Origin: JAWWPG01 sp963820035
GTDB lineage: Bacteria; Actinomycetota; Actinomycetes; Propionibacteriales; Nocardioidaceae
Direction of reading: 5' to 3'
Assembly: GCA_963820035.1 (NCBI GenBank)
Contig: CAWFYK010000007.1
Location: 288,874 to 352,873, forward strand
DNA length: 64,000 bases
The position numbers and the translations under genes are program-made. Each line of letters starts with the position of its first letter. Position 1 is the stretch's first letter. Shown piece by piece: positions 60,341 to 64,000 of the stretch. The notes under the pieces were generated by a model. The model was given only the letters and a program-made list of their open reading frames with translations. It did not search any database and had not been told where the DNA came from.

Positions 60341-63300
60341 CTACTGCGCGCGGTCGCGGACATCGGCGAGTTGCTGCTGCAACACGGGCAGCGCTAGCGA
60401 ACCGAGCGCGACCTCGGCCTCATCGGCAAGTTGTCGCGCCCGTTCCGCGTCACCGCGTTCGATCCAGGTCTCGGCCCAGTCGAGTTGCGAACGGCAGCCC
60501 ACGGCGGGCTGCCGAGATTCCGCGCCATCTCGATCGCGGCTTCGAAGTGGTGGTCGGCGGCTTCGGTCTCGCCGAGGAGATACTCGGCCCGTCCGAGCAG
60601 GCGGGCCCCCGGGCCCATGATGATGCCTCCGGTCGCCGCCATGCAGCCGTCGTACCGCAGGAAGATCTCGTACAGCGCGCGCATCGTGCCGCGGTCGCCG
60701 ACGAGGAAGGCCGTCTCGATCCACATCGCGACCGCAATCGGCCAGCCGGCTTCGTCGGGGATATCCCGAAACTCGGCGCGGCCGGCATCGTGCAGCCGGA
60801 CCGCGGCTTCGTCGACATCGCCGCTCACCGCGAGGGCGTACGCGACCATCGACGCCGCGGCCGCGTCGAGCGGGTGCGTGGTCAGGTACTCGTGCCACTG
60901 CGAAACAATCTCGGCCAGCCGTCCTTGTTCGCGCTTCCCCGCGTACCGCTGAACGGAACGGAAGGTGATCGCCTCCGCCAGGTTCACGGTTTGCCACGCC
61001 TCCCACTGCTCGAGCGACAGCGCCTCCGCCTCGACGAGGCGCCCCTCCAGCGCGCTGATCATCTGCGCGAGGAAGAAGCGACATTCGCAGCGCAATCGGA
61101 TTCCGCCACCCGCACTGAGTTCGTTCAGCGCAGTCGTGCACGCCCGGCTCTCGGCGCCGTCACCGCACGCGATCGCCGCGAATCCGTTCATCAGCTCGGC
61201 TTCGGCTTGCAACGTGGCATCACCGGTAACGGCGAAGACATCTCGGGCGTCGTGATACATCGCCCGGTCGAGCTTCAACTGGTCGGTCGACCACGTGGAA
61301 CGCGGCCGCGCACTGAAGCTGAGCATCGCGACCTGGGCCAGGGCGAGCGCGTCTCCGGACTCGCGCGAAGCGCGATCGCCGCGTCGAGCATCCGGCCGCG
61401 CCGTTCGAAATCCCCGACGAAGATCAGCTCGAGGGCGAGCGTGGCCAGCGCGTGCGCCCGCAGGGCCGGCGCGTCGCCGAGCGACTCGACAACGGATTCG
61501 AGGAGGGCAATCTTCTCGGGGTCGCTGGCCTGAGCCGCGTCGAACGACGTCCGGGTCTGCACGATCAGGGCTTCGGCCATTGCGGTGTACAGCCCGGCAT
61601 CGCGCTGCGGTTCGCCGCGAGAATGAGGTGCGCCCTCGCCTCCGCCATCGTCGCCGACGCCCGCTCCGCCCGACCCAGCCGGGTGAGCAACGCGACCTCC
61701 GTCGCCACGTCGGCGCGCGTCGCCGTCGAGATGCTCCAACGCCAGCCCGTACCAACGCGCCGCGTCGTCGGCCGCAGACGACGACGTACGCGTGGTCGCC
61801 GGCTCGCGTCGCGTACTCGATGGCCTTGTCGGGGTCGGCGGCGGCGGCCTCGCCGTAGTGATAGGCGAGATCGGTGATGACGGCATCGAGGTCGTCGGCG
61901 TGCAGCGTCTCGATGGCCTCGCCGATCTTGCGGTGGGTGCGCACGCGCCGGGAGGTGCTGAGCTCCTCGAGCAGCGTCGCGCGCACGAGCGTGTGCCCGA
62001 AGCGGTAGCGGTCGAGGCCGACCTCGTTCACCAGGCCGGCCGCGCGCGCGGCGTCGAGATGGTCGAGCGACCGCGTCCTCGTCGTTGCCGCCGACCGCCA
62101 CGAGCACCGGGAGCGCGAACTCGTAGCCCGATCACCGCCGCGGTCGACAGCGTTCGTTGTGCGGTCGTCGTCGAGCCGCGAGATGCGGCGACCGACGACC
62201 TCCCGCACTCCTTCCGGCAGACCGACGTCGGCGAGCGTGAAGTCACTCGTCCAACGGCCGTCGCGCCGGACCAGCGCGCCGCTCTCGACGAGGTGGAGCA
62301 TGATCTCGCCGACGAAGAACGGGTTGCCGGCCGTCTCGTCGAACACCGCGTCGGCGAGCGCGACGCCGGCCTCGTCGAGGTCGTGGCCCGCCGAACGTTC
62401 CATGCAGCTCGGCGACGCCGTCCGTCGGTCAGACCGTCGACGTGCGAGCCGGGTGACGTGCGGATCGCGGCGCAGGTCGGCGAGCATCGCCGCGAGGGGA
62501 TGGCGTGCGGTCGAGATCGGTGCAGCGGTAGGTGCCGACGATCAGCAGCGAGTCGTGCGTGGTCTCGTGCAGCAGATGGCGCAGCAGCAGCAACGTCGGC
62601 CGGTCGGCCCAGTGGAGGTCGTCGAGCACGAGCATCACCGGGACCGACGCGGCGGTCGTGCGCAGCCAGCCCGTCACCGCCTCGAACAGACGGGCGCGCT
62701 CCGACTCCGGGTCGCTCCGCACGGGAGCACTCAGACCCGGCGACGCGGTCCGCGAGCTCGGGGACGAGGCGCGCGAGCTCACTGGCGAGCGGGCCGAACC
62801 ACTCCGCCGGGACGTCCTCGCCGAGCGAGAGCTGGAACCGCAGCGCCTCCACGAACGGCTGGTACGGAAGCCCGAGCTCCTCGTCGCAGCGGCCCGCGAG
62901 CACGAGCCCGCCGCTCTTGCCGTGCGAGGAGCGCGGTCTCGGTCGACGAGGCGGGTCTTGCCGATGCCGGGCTCCCCGGAGATCAGCACGCACGTGGCTG
63001 CGGCCTTCGGCTCTCTCCTTCCACGCGTCGACGAGCACCGCGAGTTCGTCGGCTGCGGCCGGCGAGGTCGAAGGCGGCGGGCGCCGGCGAGCACCGGCGG
63101 CAGCGGCGTTTCCCGCGGCATCGCGACCTGGACGACCGGCGCCCAGCGCACGACGACCGCCGGCACCGGGATCGGGGATGCCCTTGAGGTCGAGATCGCC
63201 GACGCTTGGGAACTCGTGGCCGCCGCGACCGCGGGCGAGATGGCGCACGATCTCCGCGCAGAGGATCTGGCCGCCCTCGGCCGCGGCCTCGAGCCGTTGC

Positions 63301-63664
63301 GCCTCGATGACCGGCAGGCCGAAGCAGTCGTCGGGCTCGAAGGTGACGTCGCCGACGCTGATCCCGACGCGCACCTCGAATGCGCTCCTCGGCGCTGCGC
63401 CGGTTGTGCCCGTCGACGGCCTGCTGGATCGCCACGCCGGCCGCGACCGCGTCGACCGCGGCCGAGAAGGTCGCCATCACACCGTCGCCGGTGTGCTTCA
63501 CGACCAGGCCGCGGTGCCCGGCGATCGCGTCGCGGATCAGCGCGTCGTGCGTCACCCGGAGCTCGTCGGCGGCCTCCTCGCCGAGCCGGGAGCGTAGCGC
63601 GGTCGAGCCGACGAGTCGGTGAACAGCACGGTGGCCGTGTCGATCCGCTTTCGGGCCCCGCCAT
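60341..63664 (-). CDS. Nucleotide-cyclase-domain / AAA ATPase / TPR regulatory protein
   Basis: About 1,100 residues. The N-terminus carries a class III cyclase homology domain: RIDTATVLFTDLVGSTALRS, VVKHTGDGVMATFSAAVDAV and GISVGDVTFEPDDCFGLPVI. An AAA/NB-ARC-like ATPase follows (GEPGIGKTRL Walker A in one frame; VPVMLVLDDLHWADRPTLLL Walker B). The C-terminal two thirds are TPR-like helices (YHYGEAAAADPDKAIEYATR onward). There is no LuxR domain at the end (LPVLQQQLADVRDRAQ). Many breaks, e.g. near 63620, 63400, 63175, 63065, 62910, 62735, 62500, 62405, 62075, 61780, 61595 and 60500. The start at 63664 is tentative. Whether the cyclase domain is catalytic cannot be judged. Confidence 0.82.
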
Positions 63665-63849
63665 CGGCGCAGCCTAGGCCGGATGCCGAATCGAGTACCG
63701 CGGCGCGGGCACGTCCACGACGGCAAGACTGAACGCCGGGCCGCAGCCGCGGTACATGACGACGAGGTCGACACCGACGAGCAGTTCGTCGGCTACTCGC
63801 TTCGCAAGGAACCCGCACCCGGGCGGCGAGATGCGAAATACTGTCCCCG

Positions 63850-64000
63850 ATGAGGGTCCGGGGAGTGCCGGCAAGTCTTGTGCTCGCGGCGTTGGCGATT
63901 TCGGGCGTCGGGTGCAGCGGGAGTTCCCGCGACGTGTGTCCGGTTGACTCGACCACTTCTTCGGTCGCGCGCGCGGCTGCCGCGGCTCCGCTCGCCACCT
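63850..64000 (+). CDS. Lipoprotein, N-terminal part
   Basis: Open frame from ATG 63850 to the window edge, 50 codons so far. RVRGVPASLVLAALAISGVG is a positively charged start and hydrophobic core, followed by a Cys (SGVGC) in lipobox position and a Ser/Ala-rich spacer containing RDVCPVDSTT. This is a standard bacterial lipoprotein signal. The mature domain lies beyond the window, so no function can be assigned. Divergent from the cyclase/ATPase gene across 185 bases in which I see no other clear element. Confidence 0.7.
   Translation, partial: MRVRGVPASLVLAALAISGVGCSGSSRDVCPVDSTTSSVARAAAAAPLAT

Noticed and set aside
63674..63874. A 66-codon minus-strand frame with a GCGPAF segment upstream of the cyclase/ATPase gene
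   Set aside because: It overlaps the start of a convincing divergent lipoprotein gene, has no ribosome-binding site that I can see and matches no family I know.

Overview
The window is a 64 kb piece of a very GC-rich genome. Nothing in it is ribosomal, tRNA or CRISPR. A BldC regulator, a PASTA-less PknB-type kinase, several F420-type luciferase-like oxidoreductases, many stacked acyl-CoA dehydrogenases and P450s, lipoprotein signal sequences and heavy use of GTG/TTG starts point to an actinobacterium, most likely an uncultivated Acidimicrobiia-like lineage (inference, not proven here).

Sequence state. Most enzyme genes between about 3.6 and 52 kb, and some later ones, change reading frame one to several times, while conserved motifs stay intact on both sides of each break. 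At the roughly thirty breaks I aligned by hand, the extra or missing base sits at the third codon position. The two adjacent bases are usually synonymous alternatives (GCG+C, CCC+G, CTA+C, GTT+C). This looks like strain polymorphism or consensus error written as indels, not gene decay. I therefore annotate each such gene once over its full length and note the breaks.

Layout. 0-5.3 kb: a partial cation transporter, bldC, two small genes, a Ser/Thr kinase, a PAS protein, a metallo-beta-lactamase-fold hydrolase and a methyltransferase. 5.3-15.2 kb: SDR and F420-type oxidoreductases, a PLP enzyme, a complete branched-chain-type ABC transporter core (livF, livG and a livH-livM fusion), a reductase and an aldehyde dehydrogenase. 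15.3-27.2 kb: a rightward catabolic operon of two acyl-CoA dehydrogenases, three P450s, epoxide hydrolase, SDR, a molybdenum hydroxylase large subunit, a TetR regulator and an esterase, mostly joined by 4-bp stop/start overlaps. 27.2-34.6 kb: a leftward block with D-aminoacylase-type hydrolase, SDR, aldo/keto reductase, P450, acyl-CoA dehydrogenase and an ABC substrate-binding lipoprotein. 34.7-46 kb: TetR, SDR, enoyl-CoA hydratases, a paired acyl-CoA dehydrogenase set, an Ltp2-like thiolase with its DUF35 partner, two acyl-CoA ligases and a TauD-type dioxygenase. 46-52.5 kb: ferredoxin, F420-type oxidoreductase, SDR, carboxymuconolactone-decarboxylase-family protein, a Rieske oxygenase with a small partner gene, an amidohydrolase and a second TetR. 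52.5-64 kb: two SnoaL-fold proteins, a MalY-type lyase, an EVE protein, an RTX-like secreted protein, a TetR with tandem operators facing an uncharacterised duplicated Cys-rich protein and a second substrate-binding lipoprotein, a large cyclase/ATPase/TPR regulator and the start of another lipoprotein.

How it fits together. The gene set (P450s, acyl-CoA ligases, paired acyl-CoA dehydrogenases, hydratases, SDRs, Ltp2-DUF35, transporter) is what actinobacteria use to take up and shorten side chains of sterols, terpenoids or other alicyclic acids. The exact substrate cannot be read from the sequence. Two nearly identical TetR regulators and a recurring palindrome of the form GAGAA-N-CTCTC in front of the permease, the dehydrogenase operon, the binding-protein gene and one TetR gene suggest a shared regulon.
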